Part shown: positions 42,594 through 52,011 of the stretch, piece by piece
Layout of the letters: every line of letters begins with the position of its first letter
Position numbering within the stretch: the first letter of the stretch is position 1
NCBI GenBank assembly: GCA_025612245.1
Contig: JAAXKQ010000018.1
Location: forward strand, 1 to 64,000
Reading direction: 5' to 3'
Length of the DNA: 64,000 bases
Source of the DNA: Ignavibacteria bacterium
Lineage (GTDB): Bacteria > Bacteroidota > Ignavibacteria > Ignavibacteriales > SURF-24
Position numbers and translations under genes: made by a program
The notes under the pieces: model-generated
What the model was told of the DNA's origin: nothing
Seen by the model: the letters and a program-made list of their open reading frames with translations, nothing else
Database searches by the model: none

Positions 42594-43364
42594 CTAACTC
42601 AAAAGCTGGGCTTTAATTTTTGAGGCGTAACGCTGACTGATGGTCAGGGGCTCTTCTACCCCTTTTAACTTTATCATGAATGAACGCTGGTACCATTTCT
42701 CTACTTTATCTATAAAGTTAAGATTAATGATCGTTGAACGGTGAATCCGCAGGAATAATGCCTCAGGCAATACTTCCTCCCACTCCTTGAGAAGCCTGTG
42801 TATGAGTACCTTATTTCCGTCTGCAAGTCGTACATTCGAATACTCGCTTTCGGCACTGATGCATACAATGTCGCCAACCTTTATAAACTGCGCCCTGGGA
42901 CCCGAGGATACAAACAGCCTCTCATCCTCACGGAGAACCCTCGGAGCTTCTTTCTCCTGCTCTGAAGCCTGAAGCGAGTATATTTCCCTGATCTTTTCGG
43001 ATTTGTTCAGCCTTGCTTCAATGGCATTCAGAAGCTGTACAGCCCTGAAAGGCTTAACCAGGTAATCATCGGCACCTAGCTCCATCCCCAGCCTCATGTC
43101 TGGCATCTCAGCTTTTGCAGAAAGAAAAATAAATGGAATGGCCGCTGTGGCCTTGTTGTTGTATAGTTCACGGATGACCTCGTAGCCATCCATAAAAGGC
43201 ATCATTACGTCACAAATTACCAGATCGGGCAGAATCTCCTTTGCTAGTGCAACGCCTTCCCTGCCATCTGCTGCCGAGAATACCTTGTAACTTTTCTCCT
43301 CCAGCAGATCTCTTATGCTTGTCCTTACAGAATGCTCGTCTTCTATTACAAGTATCTTTTTCAT
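42594..43364 (-). CDS. LytTR-family response regulator
   Basis: A 256-residue transcription regulator. Receiver domain 1-120 (D52 in LVICDVMMPFMDG, LVKPF lysine) is followed by a linker and a LytTR DNA-binding domain (about 155-256: ICISAESEYSNVRLADG, LFLRIHRSTIINLNFIDKVE, LTISQRYASKIK). LytTR proteins bind short direct repeats and bend DNA. The large PAS kinase gene ends 108 bases upstream on the same strand, making it the likely partner. The receiver is a close paralogue of that in the 40570 protein. Confidence 0.95.
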   Translation of the reverse strand: MKKILVIEDEHSVRTSIRDLLEEKSYKVFSAADGREGVALAKEILPDLVICDVMMPFMDGYEVIRELYNNKATAAIPFIFLSAKAEMPDMRLGMELGADDYLVKPFRAVQLLNAIEARLNKSEKIREIYSLQASEQEKEAPRVLREDERLFVSSGPRAQFIKVGDIVCISAESEYSNVRLADGNKVLIHRLLKEWEEVLPEALFLRIHRSTIINLNFIDKVEKWYQRSFMIKLKGVEEPLTISQRYASKIKAQLLS

Positions 43365-43472
43365 AAGGTGTTGTAGTTCTCCCTGTCCGACTACGGACTA
43401 GATTTTTTGAGCCCGAAATATAGGTCCAAAAGTCTTCCGGGACAATAAAAAAGCATTTCTCTATTAACATTT

Positions 43473-46367
43473 TTATGGCTTATAAGGAAGTATGACGTGA
43501 GCTGACGTTCCACTGTTTTCCTGACTCTCAACACTGATCTGCCCATGATGGAGCTCTACCGACCTTTTGACAATGGACATCCCGAGTCCTGTCCCGTGTA
43601 TCGATGTCGTATTACCCGCACGGTGAAACGGCTCGTATAGCTTGGCCTTGTCCGCTTCGGGAATACCTATACCCTCGTCAATAACGTCTATGAGCAGATT
43701 GTTGTCTTCAGCTTTTACATTCAGAATTACCTTGCCCCCTCTTGGCGAATACTTTACTGCATTTGATAACAGGTTCGAGATAATGTGCCTTGCAAGCTTG
43801 GGATCAATGGTAAAGATCTTCTGCTTCGGTTCATAATTATAAATGAACTTGTGATTTCCCGTGGAAATTAACTTAGCACTGTCGAACAGCTCAGAGCAGA
43901 GTTCCAGAAAATTTGTCTTTGCCGGAATGAACTGCGTCTTTCCTTCCTCGTTCCTGCTTATTACAAGCACATCGTCTAAAAGTTCCTTCATGTAATCCAC
44001 ACCCTTCTGAATTTTTGCGATGTGCTCCATATATTTTTCTTCTTTCCACTGCCGACCGAACATTTCAAGCAGGTCCGCCGAAGCCAGTATTGAGGTTAAC
44101 GGCGTACGGAATTCATGTGAGGCCATGGAAATAAAACTGCTCTTGAGCTCATTTAATTCCTGTTCCTTCTGTAGGGCTGCCTGTATCTTTTCCTGAAGCT
44201 TCTTCTGCTCGGAAATATCTATCATTATTGCTACCGTGCCCCCTATGGAACCATCGGCCTCAAGGTAGGTGGCTTCACTCACAAGTACCGCAAAAGGCTC
44301 CCCGTTTCCCCTGGTGCTCGCCAGCTCAACGGATACATGCCCTGGATTTGTATAAAGGGTTTTCTCCATTTCCAGTATCTTATCCAGTACGTGCGGAGGC
44401 AAAATGTCTTCTGCCCTTTTATGCTTTATATCCTTCAGCTCCAGCTTAAAGTAGCTTTCATAAGCTTCATTGCAGTCTATTATCCTTCCCTCCTTATTCT
44501 TTACAAGAAGCGGGTTGGGTATTGTCCTGAACAGAGTCTTCAGGAATTGCAGCTGATTTTCAATCTTTCCTTCTGCCGCCTTGTGCTTTTCTATACGTAC
44601 ACTTAAGAGCTGGTTCACCTTTCTTAAGGATTCCGTCCTTTGCTCAACTATCTGCTCAAGATGGTCTCCGTATTCAATAAGGCGCAGCTCGGTTTCTTTT
44701 CTTTCTGTAATGTCCTCTTTTACCGCTACAAAATGGGTTACTTCCCCCATAAAATTCTTGAGCGGAAATATGCTGGCAAGCTCCCAGAACAGTTCTCCGT
44801 TTTTCTTCCTGTTGCAGAACTCCCCTTTCCAGTGCTCCCCTTTTTCCAGCTTTTTCCATAATTCTTTGTACTGGCTTGCTGGAGTCAGCCCCGACTTCAG
44901 CATGTGCGGCCTTGCGCCTATGGCCTCTTCAAGAGTATATCCTGTTACTTCGGTAAACCTTGGATTCACATAGCTGATCTTGCCTTGCTTGTCTGTAATG
45001 AGTACTATTACAGGGCTCTGTTCCACCACAAGCGATAGTTTGTGTATTTCCTCCTCGGCTTTTTTCTTCTCGGTTATGTTCCTTAAGAGCAGAAGTAGCT
45101 CGTTCTCCCCGCACCTTACAGCCCTCGCCTCATAGAAGAACTGCTTGCCTTCCAGCTCCAGGGGAAAATCCATGACGAAAATCTTGCCGCTCTTCAAAAC
45201 CTCCTTAAAAGACTGTACCGTTTTTTCCGTTACCAGCTGCGGCAGTACCTCACTTAGCTTTTTCCCTATGAAATCCTTCAGGGGATATTCCTCGGAATTC
45301 CCTTCGGGAATGTGGGAATCAAGGAATACTCCATCACTGCTAAGTAGAAGTATCATATCCGGAATTGCATGCAGCAGCGCCGCGCTTGTTACCATGGCTT
45401 CTTTATTCAGCTCTACTAGTATCTCTTCATTATGCTTCCTTGAGGTAATATCCCGACCAATGGCAACTATTACCTTACTGCCGGAATACTCCACCTGCTT
45501 GGTGCTGAATTCCATCGGGACGGGCGTTCCATCCCGCTTAAGGTGCACCGTCTCAAAAACCGCCGAACCCTTCTGGCATGTTTCCTTAAACCTGCCTTCG
45601 TCGTGCGAAAAATTCTCCGGCAGACACAGGTCCCACATGGTCATCCTTAGCATTTCCTCTCTCGTATAACCCAGACGCCTGCAGGCTTCTTCATTTACTT
45701 CAACTATAACTCCCTCGGGAGAGGTTATTAAAATCGAATCCAGCGCACTGTTGATTATTGTTGAAGCCTTATTAAATAAAAGCTTATGTTCCGATTCCGT
45801 GAGCATCTTTTCTACACGTACATGCTCGGTGACATTTATGTGCATTATCACCGCACATTTTTCACCCTTAAAGTCAAAGGGAGTCACAAAAAGCCTGTAC
45901 CAGCGCTTTTCTTTCTCGGAATGGCACGGATACTCCAGTGAGAACCGGGGGGATTGCCCCAAAAGAACATTCCTGATCCCTTTGGCCGCATTGCTCGCTT
46001 CGGGATATTCCCTGCATCCTGACTTTTCGCATATTTCCAGGTAATTCAGCCCCAGATAGTAATCCTTCCCGGGAGCACTGTTCTCAAAGGCAAAGCGCTT
46101 CCAGGCGCTGTTAACAGCCAAAATTTTCCCGGAATTGTTTATCAGCGCTATGTTAGCCGGAATGCAGTCAAGTATTCCTCCGGCAAGTTCCGTAAAACTC
46201 CTGTAGGCATCATCCTCTTCAGCCGGCAATTTTTCACCGTGTAAACCGGCATTTGAAGTCCTGATGGCTGAAGTGCCTTTAAGCCGGTCCAATTCGTCTT
46301 TCAGTGCTTCAAGCTCTTCAATGAGCTCTTCTTTAGTCTTGTTAGTGTAATTCATTACTTCATTCAA
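43473..46367 (-). CDS. Large multi-PAS sensor histidine kinase
   Basis: A 964-residue cytoplasmic kinase. An N-terminal coiled coil (TKEELIEELEALKDELDRL) is followed by about five PAS domains (roughly 60-180, 205-310, 325-435, 440-560, 615-735). A coiled coil separates the last two. HisKA with H751 (MASHEFRTPLTSI) and HATPase_c (NLLSNAVKYSPRGG, DEGIGIP, GTGLGMSIV) complete it. Motifs such as SYVNPRFTEVTGYTLEEAIG show typical PAS/PAC pairs. TTG 46367 has AGGGG ten bases upstream; ATG 46355 is an alternative start. No membrane helix is present. Likely partner of the LytTR regulator. Confidence 0.93.
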   Translation of the reverse strand: MNEVMNYTNKTKEELIEELEALKDELDRLKGTSAIRTSNAGLHGEKLPAEEDDAYRSFTELAGGILDCIPANIALINNSGKILAVNSAWKRFAFENSAPGKDYYLGLNYLEICEKSGCREYPEASNAAKGIRNVLLGQSPRFSLEYPCHSEKEKRWYRLFVTPFDFKGEKCAVIMHINVTEHVRVEKMLTESEHKLLFNKASTIINSALDSILITSPEGVIVEVNEEACRRLGYTREEMLRMTMWDLCLPENFSHDEGRFKETCQKGSAVFETVHLKRDGTPVPMEFSTKQVEYSGSKVIVAIGRDITSRKHNEEILVELNKEAMVTSAALLHAIPDMILLLSSDGVFLDSHIPEGNSEEYPLKDFIGKKLSEVLPQLVTEKTVQSFKEVLKSGKIFVMDFPLELEGKQFFYEARAVRCGENELLLLLRNITEKKKAEEEIHKLSLVVEQSPVIVLITDKQGKISYVNPRFTEVTGYTLEEAIGARPHMLKSGLTPASQYKELWKKLEKGEHWKGEFCNRKKNGELFWELASIFPLKNFMGEVTHFVAVKEDITERKETELRLIEYGDHLEQIVEQRTESLRKVNQLLSVRIEKHKAAEGKIENQLQFLKTLFRTIPNPLLVKNKEGRIIDCNEAYESYFKLELKDIKHKRAEDILPPHVLDKILEMEKTLYTNPGHVSVELASTRGNGEPFAVLVSEATYLEADGSIGGTVAIMIDISEQKKLQEKIQAALQKEQELNELKSSFISMASHEFRTPLTSILASADLLEMFGRQWKEEKYMEHIAKIQKGVDYMKELLDDVLVISRNEEGKTQFIPAKTNFLELCSELFDSAKLISTGNHKFIYNYEPKQKIFTIDPKLARHIISNLLSNAVKYSPRGGKVILNVKAEDNNLLIDVIDEGIGIPEADKAKLYEPFHRAGNTTSIHGTGLGMSIVKRSVELHHGQISVESQENSGTSAHVILPYKP

Positions 46368-46439
46368 AATATAGATTCCCCTATATAATCGGCCGGGGCT
46401 ACCGATTATTTAGCCTTAACAGACAGAATTCGGCGGGAA

Positions 46440-46517
46440 TCCGGAAGGAAAAATGTTTTTCTCCTCCGGAGCTGAAAATCGGTACAGCCCCAGATCAGTT
46501 AATTCCGGGACTGTACC
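46440..46517 (-). terminator. Tandem hairpins between the SDR and kinase genes
   Basis: GGTACAG-CCC at 46481 pairs with GGG-CTGTACC ending 46517, with TTTTC after it on the minus strand. A second hairpin (CCGGAAGGAAAA with TTTTCTCCTCCGG) lies at 46441-46469. They separate the SDR transcript from the kinase gene. Confidence 0.68.
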
Positions 46518-46537
46518 GCCAAATGCATGAAGAGAGA

Positions 46538-47290
46538 TTACTGCGAGGTGTAGCCGCCATCAATTGTGTAGTAGGAACCAGTAACAAATGATGCCTTCGG
46601 AGAGCCCAGCCAGAGAGCCAGCTCGGCTACTTCCTCCGGCCTTCCAAGCCTGCCTATCGGATGAAGCGACGTCAAAGAATTCTTTGTGGCTTCATCCAGG
46701 TTGTTATCCAAAAGAGGAGTCGCAATAAATCCCGGACCTATTGCGTTTACTCTTATGTTCTTTGAAGCATATTCAATTGCCGCATTTTTTGTCAGCCCTA
46801 CTACTCCATGCTTTGCTGCAACGTAGGCAACCGACATTGGGAATCCTACCATGCCAAGAATTGATGCCATGTTTATTATGCTGCCTCCACCTGTTCTCAG
46901 CATCGACTGCAGCTGGAAATGCATTCCGTAAAATACTCCTGAAAGATTAATTGCAATTACCTTATCCCACCCGTCTATCGGATACTGATCTATTGTTGCC
47001 GAAGGCCCCCCGATACCCGCATTATTACAGGCTATGTCCAGGCTGCCGAACTGGGATACCGTTACTTCTACCATCCTCTGATGGTCCTTTGGATTTGCCG
47101 TATCGGCTTTTATAAAAATGGACTCTCCTCCCATTTTCTTAATTGCCGAAACTGTCTCGTTTCCACCCTGTTCACTGATATCCGAAACAACTACCCTGGA
47201 GCCTTCGGATGCAAATCGCATAGCTATTGCCCTGCCAATGCCCGAGCCAGCACCGGTAATAAGCGATACTTTGTTTTCTAAATCGTTCAT
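46538..47290 (-). CDS. Short-chain dehydrogenase/reductase
   Basis: A 250-residue classical SDR enzyme. The cofactor loop TGAGSGIGRAIA (about 14-25), the NNAGIGG motif, catalytic Ser in INMASILG, YVAAK with the catalytic Tyr and Lys, and the C-terminal IDGGYTSQ are all intact. The aspartate in VVVSDISEQ favours NAD(H) over NADP(H). The substrate cannot be told; closest styles are glucose 1-dehydrogenase and 3-oxoacyl-reductase-like proteins. It is monocistronic and divergent from the 47596 gene. Confidence 0.94.
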   Translation of the reverse strand: MNDLENKVSLITGAGSGIGRAIAMRFASEGSRVVVSDISEQGGNETVSAIKKMGGESIFIKADTANPKDHQRMVEVTVSQFGSLDIACNNAGIGGPSATIDQYPIDGWDKVIAINLSGVFYGMHFQLQSMLRTGGGSIINMASILGMVGFPMSVAYVAAKHGVVGLTKNAAIEYASKNIRVNAIGPGFIATPLLDNNLDEATKNSLTSLHPIGRLGRPEEVAELALWLGSPKASFVTGSYYTIDGGYTSQ

Positions 47291-47467
47291 TTTATCTCTC
47301 TAACCGTCTTTTAAGTTTGGGAATATTTTTATTAATTATTTGCGGGTTTTACCTGGTTTTAACGGCCTGCCCGTCGTGGTATTTTTTAGGAGTATATTCG
47401 TTGGCTTTTTAGTCGTATTTTTGTCTGCCTTAAGCATATTTTCATGTTAAAGATATGCCGCGGGAGG

Positions 47468-47504
47468 TAAAAGCCATTATTTTATGCCCGGGACATGGCT
47501 TTTA
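47468..47504. promoter_or_regulatory. Inverted repeat in a divergent promoter region
   Basis: TAAAAGCCAT and ATGGCTTTTA are exact complements separated by 17 bases containing CCCGGG. It lies in the 305-base gap between the divergent SDR and membrane-protein genes. It could be a regulator site or a hairpin in the plus-strand leader. Confidence 0.4.
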
Positions 47505-47595
47505 TACAATAATGAAGGGGACCTCCCCCTGTAAAAAAAGTAACAGGTATCAATTATAAAATTAAAGCAAGCGCAGAACGGAGTGTTTTCTTAAG

Positions 47596-47850
47596 ATGAT
47601 ATTACTTGTTGCAGGAATCATTGTCTTTTTAATAAATCTGCCTTTTGGATTCTGGCGTTCAAAGGTAAAAAAATTCTCGGTCAGGTGGTTTTTGTCCATA
47701 CATGCACCGGTTCCCCTGGTCTATGCAATCAGAATCTATGCGGGCATAAGCTGGCACCTGGTAACATTCCCTGTCCTCATTGGCTCATTTTTCCTGGGAC
47801 AGTTTATTGGAAGCAGGTTTAACAGGCTGAATAAAGCTGTAACAGAATAA
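47596..47850 (+). CDS. Small three-span membrane protein
   Basis: An 84-residue hydrophobic protein: MILLVAGIIVFLINLPFGFW, then WFLSIHAPVPLVYAIRIYAG and HLVTFPVLIGSFFLGQFIG. The tail is polar and basic. It resembles conserved hypothetical membrane proteins of Bacteroidota with an N-terminal 'FLINLPFGFWR' segment. The histidine next to APVPLVY may matter. Function unknown; confidence rests on the clear membrane pattern. Confidence 0.65.
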   Translation: MILLVAGIIVFLINLPFGFWRSKVKKFSVRWFLSIHAPVPLVYAIRIYAGISWHLVTFPVLIGSFFLGQFIGSRFNRLNKAVTE

Positions 47851-48035
47851 ACCCTAAACCTGGCAAAAAACTCTACTTCGTAATTTTCTATAATGTGCCC
47901 TGCCTGCCCCGGGGCACAACGTTATTATCCGCCGGACCTTCCTGAAGCCATTGTATTTCGGCTCATATTTTTCTTTATTAAAAGTAAGCCATGTTCATTT
48001 GACAAAAGTTTCATTTTTTGAAAGGATAGCTGATA

Positions 48036-48497
48036 ATGGATATTGGTTCACTTCCCGGAATTATCATAACCGGAATAATAGCCGGAATTGTTGCAACTGC
48101 CTTTATGACGCTTTTCCTCGAGGCTGTAACTAAGTCGGGCCTGGCACACGCCGACATGGTTAAAGCCATCGGAAGCATGGTTACAAAATCACTTCACAAC
48201 GCATTTAAGACCGGAATAGTCATACATTTTGCCTGGGGCACTTTCTTCGGAATATGCTATGCTTTCATACTGGCTGCCTTTAACGTACGGGCAATCGCTT
48301 ATACTGCCGCCATCGGAGGCTCTATTGGATTTGTGCACGGTTTTGCGGTAAGCTTGATGCTTGTTGTGGTTGTAGCCGAACATCACCCGATGGAAAAATT
48401 CAGAAACCCGGGCCTTGAGGTCGCAGTGGCTCACTTCATTGCACACTGCATCTATGGACTTGCTGCGGGACTCATGGTTGGACTCCTGGGGTATTAG
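48036..48497 (+). CDS. Conserved four-span membrane protein
   Basis: A 153-residue integral membrane protein with four helices (IIITGIIAGIVATAFMTLFL, IVIHFAWGTFFGICYAFILA, IGGSIGFVHGFAVSLMLVVV and FIAHCIYGLAAGLMVGLLG). Histidines within or near helices (VIHFAWG, FVHGFA, AEHHPM, AHFIAHC) are conspicuous and could bind metal or heme; this is speculative. The layout recalls YagU/DUF1440-type proteins. AAAGGA precedes the ATG. No operon partner. Confidence 0.68.
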   Translation: MDIGSLPGIIITGIIAGIVATAFMTLFLEAVTKSGLAHADMVKAIGSMVTKSLHNAFKTGIVIHFAWGTFFGICYAFILAAFNVRAIAYTAAIGGSIGFVHGFAVSLMLVVVVAEHHPMEKFRNPGLEVAVAHFIAHCIYGLAAGLMVGLLGY

Positions 48498-48521
48498 CTT
48501 TATACTTGGCTTTTTTATGAA

Positions 48522-48539
48522 AGAGGAGCTAGCTCCTCT
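48522..48539. terminator. 18-bp perfect palindrome between convergent genes
   Basis: AGAGGAGCTAGCTCCTCT overlaps the stop codon of the MazG-like gene and follows the membrane-protein gene. On the minus strand it is followed by TTCATAAAAAAG, so it is at best a weak terminator. Confidence 0.4.
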
Positions 48540-48918
48540 CGTTATACTTTACCGCGTTACCCTTTGCAAGTTCAACCGGATATTTTTTCCTGTTTATCTC
48601 CATCTTTTTCTTTGCGGCTTCAACCGGGTCTATATTCAGCTTGTCGCATATAAACGTGATATAAACCATTATGTCGCCAATTTCTTCCTCTGCATGCCTG
48701 TGCTGCAGGGAATCCAGGTTTGCACTTTCCTCTTCAGTTTTCCACTGGAAAATCTCCAACAGCTCGGAAACCTCCACGCTTAAGGCCATGGCCAGGTTCT
48801 TGGGCGAATGAAATTGTGACCAGTCGCGCTCTTCCCTGAATTCAATTAAAAGCTTTTTTAATTCCTCCATCCCGTCCGAGCCGGGTTTCCCGGCCACGGG
48901 TGTCTTCGTTTCCCTCAT
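48529..48918 (-). CDS. MazG-like nucleotide pyrophosphohydrolase (dCTPase/RS21-C6 type)
   Basis: A 129-residue all-helical enzyme that would hydrolyse NTPs or dNTPs to monophosphates and pyrophosphate. The metal-binding pattern is visible: LSVEVSELLEIFQW, then HAEEEIGDIMVYI. The HSPKNLAMAL stretch is typical of the dCTPase group. The usual family length is 100-120 residues; AAAGGAAAG precedes ATG 48918, so I keep the longer N-terminus, although ATG 48870 (MEELKK) would also work. A role in cleaning the nucleotide pool is likely. Confidence 0.9.
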   Translation of the reverse strand: MRETKTPVAGKPGSDGMEELKKLLIEFREERDWSQFHSPKNLAMALSVEVSELLEIFQWKTEEESANLDSLQHRHAEEEIGDIMVYITFICDKLNIDPVEAAKKKMEINRKKYPVELAKGNAVKYNERS

Positions 48919-49159
48919 CTTTCCTTTCTCTAAATTATAAATCAGTTATGCAAAATTATCAAAAATCGCTGAAAACAGAACCATGTTTTCTGAAATCCTT
49001 CAGGTTAAATTTCCCTCCGGATTTCCCCACCCGCACTTGTTTATTTAAAACTAAGGGGTTAAGTTACCTCATCTTAAGAATCGCAGGTTGCTTACGATCC
49101 TTAATTATTAATCATTATCGTTAAATAAACGTTCTTTACACTAATAACGGGTGATTATG

Positions 49160-51895
49160 ATGAAATTAAGGCTACTGTTCCTTTTTACCGTTGCGTTCTG
49201 TTCAGCATTAATGGCTCAGGGCAATGTCTACCTCATTCTTGGAAGCGATACCGGAATGTGGGAGGGACTGGACCCGAGCAACTATAACTGCTATATAAAG
49301 GGCGATCTTTATACAGTGCCAACCCGCAACGGCTACCTTGTTATGGATGATAACTTCCGCAATTCTTTCAGGGATTCATACGGCGGAGGCCTTAAGCTCA
49401 CATGGTGGATGATGTCGGGCAATACATTCAGGCTTTCAACTAACGCAAATACGCCAAACCCCAACTCCATGGCCCCTTACCTCATGAAAAAGTACCACGG
49501 CGATAAAATAGCACAGTTTGGCGATGAACTCTGGCTCCACTACCACACTTACTTCTGGAGCGATTATAACGGCGACGGCACCTACTACTGGAACCAGGCT
49601 AAAACCTTCAATGAAAGCCGCGAGGATTTTAATTACACGCTGGCTCAGAACCTGATCGACGAAAACTCCTTCCCAGTCTGCTTCAGGAGCGGATGGCATT
49701 TTATGGATAACGACTGGCAGAACTACCTCGACCAGCTGCTGCCTTTCTGCATGCATAACGACTACCCTTCTGTAAAACTGGTCGACCCCGAAGAACCGCT
49801 CGATAACGTGATCGACTGGTCGAAAGCCCCCTCCACCTGGGTGCCTTACCATCCTTCTGCCGATAACTACCAGATTCCCGGAAACCTTAAAGGCTGGAAC
49901 CTCAGGTCCAGGCATATCGGATCAATGCCCCAGAAGGAAATGGATTCCATCTTTGCACGCGCCAGCCGCGGACTCGATCAGGCCGCCTGCCTGTGGGGAC
50001 ACCTGCCCGAGGAGGACTTCCTGACAAACCTCAAGAAAATTGACTCCCTGGCGCACGTTTCGGCTAAGAAATATCCAACCGTCAGATTTCGATACTGCAC
50101 GGGAGTTGAAGCCATGAAAAGATGGCTTAAAACTACAGACGACAAACCTCCCCTCCTCCAGGTTGACCCTGTCGAGGATAATGGTAAAATTGCCTTCGAC
50201 ATTTCAACCGACGAGGCGATCTTTCAGCCCCAGCCTTTCTTTGCTGTTAAGGATATTTACGAAAGATATATAATACTTAACTGCCGGAAGACAGGACAAA
50301 ACAGCTGGCAGACGGACTTCACGGATAAAAATATTCTGGCAAAGGCCGGCGCGGCTGTTACAGACCTCTCGGGCAACCTCTCAAAAAAGCTGATAAACTT
50401 CCTGCCGGACGACTTTTTTGTCGATAATTCGGCTTCCCCGAATATTAAACTTAACAGCGGAAGCTGGTCTAACGTAACCGACTATTCATGCTTCGATATT
50501 TCATGCCTTAAAACAACTGTCGAAGCCCAGGCGGGAGCTTCATTAAGCATACTCGATACATTGCCCCGGGCGGGTAAATATAACCTCTTCGTGCAGTTCG
50601 CAAACGTCGATAACCCCGTCGACAGCATTCAGGTCACTATTCTTAAAGACGGAAGCCCCATCGACACGCTTACATTTAATGGCGGACTTAAGCTTAGGAG
50701 CTGGATATATCTTTCTACCATCACCTCCTCCTCCCAGTTGCCTGCACCCCTGGAAATAAAAATATCTACAGGCGGCAGGTCACAGGCAGGAAAAGTAATC
50801 GCCTTCGACGCCCTTAAGACTTCTTCACTCGTAAAGGATAAACAGATCTATATTCAGGCCGGCTTTACTGACCTTGGAGATATTATAGTCGAAAAAGAAA
50901 CAGACCACGGGATCTATATCGAGAACAAGGGAACTGACCCCTTGCAGATCAAAAACGTCAGCATATCGGGGCTTTATACCTCCCTTAACACAAGCCTCCC
51001 TGTCTCTGTTGGCTCAATGAAGGGCATATTCCTCCCCTTAAAAATTGTGCCGCAGAAGCTGGGCAGTTTTGCCGATACTGTAATTATTTCAAGCGACGAC
51101 CCCGTTAACCCCGTTCTTAAAACCGTAATCAAGGGAAACTCCGTTAATTACTTTGCCGCAATTGATAATGATGAACCCCTTAATTACCGGGAATTCGGCA
51201 ACTGGAACATGAGCGTTGCTAGAGGCTACGGAAGTTCCAGCAGGTTTGCTTATCTCGGCCAGAAGCCGGGAGCCCGGGCAGTATTTACAAAACTTCTTGA
51301 GAAACCGGGCACTTACGACTTTCTGCATACGGTCCCTCTTACCGTAAATGCTTCAAACCATGCACTCTATGTGCTCAGCTACGACGGCAAAAAGGATTCG
51401 TTTTACGTCGACCAGAATTCCGGAAGCGGCACCTGGGCTAAAATTGCCTCGCGCTATTTTAAGACCGGGGAAGTACAGGTGGAAATCATTGATGCCGGCG
51501 GCAATACAAATGATAATGCGGTCTTAAGAAGCGATGCCGTTAGATTCAACTTCCTGACCGATATAAACGGCGTTGAGGACCATCCGGCTAATATTCCTGC
51601 TGATTTTACTCTCAGGCAGAATTACCCGAATCCTTTTAACCCTTCTACTATAATTAAATATAGCCTTCCCTGCGTGTGCGAAGTTTCAGTCAGGGTCTAC
51701 GACATACTGGGAACAGAAGTTGCAACACTCTTTAAGGGAGTCCAGACTGCAGGAGAATATAACTTAAAGTTTGATCCGCAGTCGGTCTCTTCAGGCAGGC
51801 TTTCAAGCGGCGTATATCTTTACAGGCTTAAGGCAGTTCCATCCGGAAATCAAAAACCTTTCACAAACACCATGAAAATGCTGTACCTGAAATAA
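49160..51895 (+). CDS. Large exported protein with golvesin-like and ASH-type domains and T9SS tail
   Basis: A 911-residue secreted protein. ATG 49160 gives a signal peptide (MKLRLLFLFTVAFCSALMAQ); GTG 49151 lies within the ribosome-binding sequence. The first 310 residues contain DELWLHYHTYFW, FPVCFRSGWHFMDND and a repeated tryptophan pattern that could be a divergent polysaccharide-deacetylase-like fold. Next come a golvesin-like sandwich (about 410-565), an immunoglobulin/ASH domain (about 590-680) and a second golvesin-like domain ending NAVLRSDAVRFNF. The tail LRQNYPNPFNPSTIIKYS is a type IX sorting domain. It probably acts on or binds glycans at the surface. Confidence 0.82.
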   Translation: MKLRLLFLFTVAFCSALMAQGNVYLILGSDTGMWEGLDPSNYNCYIKGDLYTVPTRNGYLVMDDNFRNSFRDSYGGGLKLTWWMMSGNTFRLSTNANTPNPNSMAPYLMKKYHGDKIAQFGDELWLHYHTYFWSDYNGDGTYYWNQAKTFNESREDFNYTLAQNLIDENSFPVCFRSGWHFMDNDWQNYLDQLLPFCMHNDYPSVKLVDPEEPLDNVIDWSKAPSTWVPYHPSADNYQIPGNLKGWNLRSRHIGSMPQKEMDSIFARASRGLDQAACLWGHLPEEDFLTNLKKIDSLAHVSAKKYPTVRFRYCTGVEAMKRWLKTTDDKPPLLQVDPVEDNGKIAFDISTDEAIFQPQPFFAVKDIYERYIILNCRKTGQNSWQTDFTDKNILAKAGAAVTDLSGNLSKKLINFLPDDFFVDNSASPNIKLNSGSWSNVTDYSCFDISCLKTTVEAQAGASLSILDTLPRAGKYNLFVQFANVDNPVDSIQVTILKDGSPIDTLTFNGGLKLRSWIYLSTITSSSQLPAPLEIKISTGGRSQAGKVIAFDALKTSSLVKDKQIYIQAGFTDLGDIIVEKETDHGIYIENKGTDPLQIKNVSISGLYTSLNTSLPVSVGSMKGIFLPLKIVPQKLGSFADTVIISSDDPVNPVLKTVIKGNSVNYFAAIDNDEPLNYREFGNWNMSVARGYGSSSRFAYLGQKPGARAVFTKLLEKPGTYDFLHTVPLTVNASNHALYVLSYDGKKDSFYVDQNSGSGTWAKIASRYFKTGEVQVEIIDAGGNTNDNAVLRSDAVRFNFLTDINGVEDHPANIPADFTLRQNYPNPFNPSTIIKYSLPCVCEVSVRVYDILGTEVATLFKGVQTAGEYNLKFDPQSVSSGRLSSGVYLYRLKAVPSGNQKPFTNTMKMLYLK

Positions 51896-51913
51896 TGAAA
51901 ACATTAACGGCTT

Positions 51914-51941
51914 CCGAAGCCCCCGGCAGCGGGGGCTTCGG
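51914..51941. terminator. Intrinsic terminator between convergent genes
   Basis: CCGAAGCCCCC and GGGGGCTTCGG form a strong stem around a six-base loop just after the exported-protein gene; T-rich sequence follows from 51948. Confidence 0.75.
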
Positions 51942-52011
51942 TCAGAAGTTTCTGCTTATTTATTTTATACTGATTCTTGGGGCGGCAGAAAAACAAAGGA
52001 AGCAGAATACC

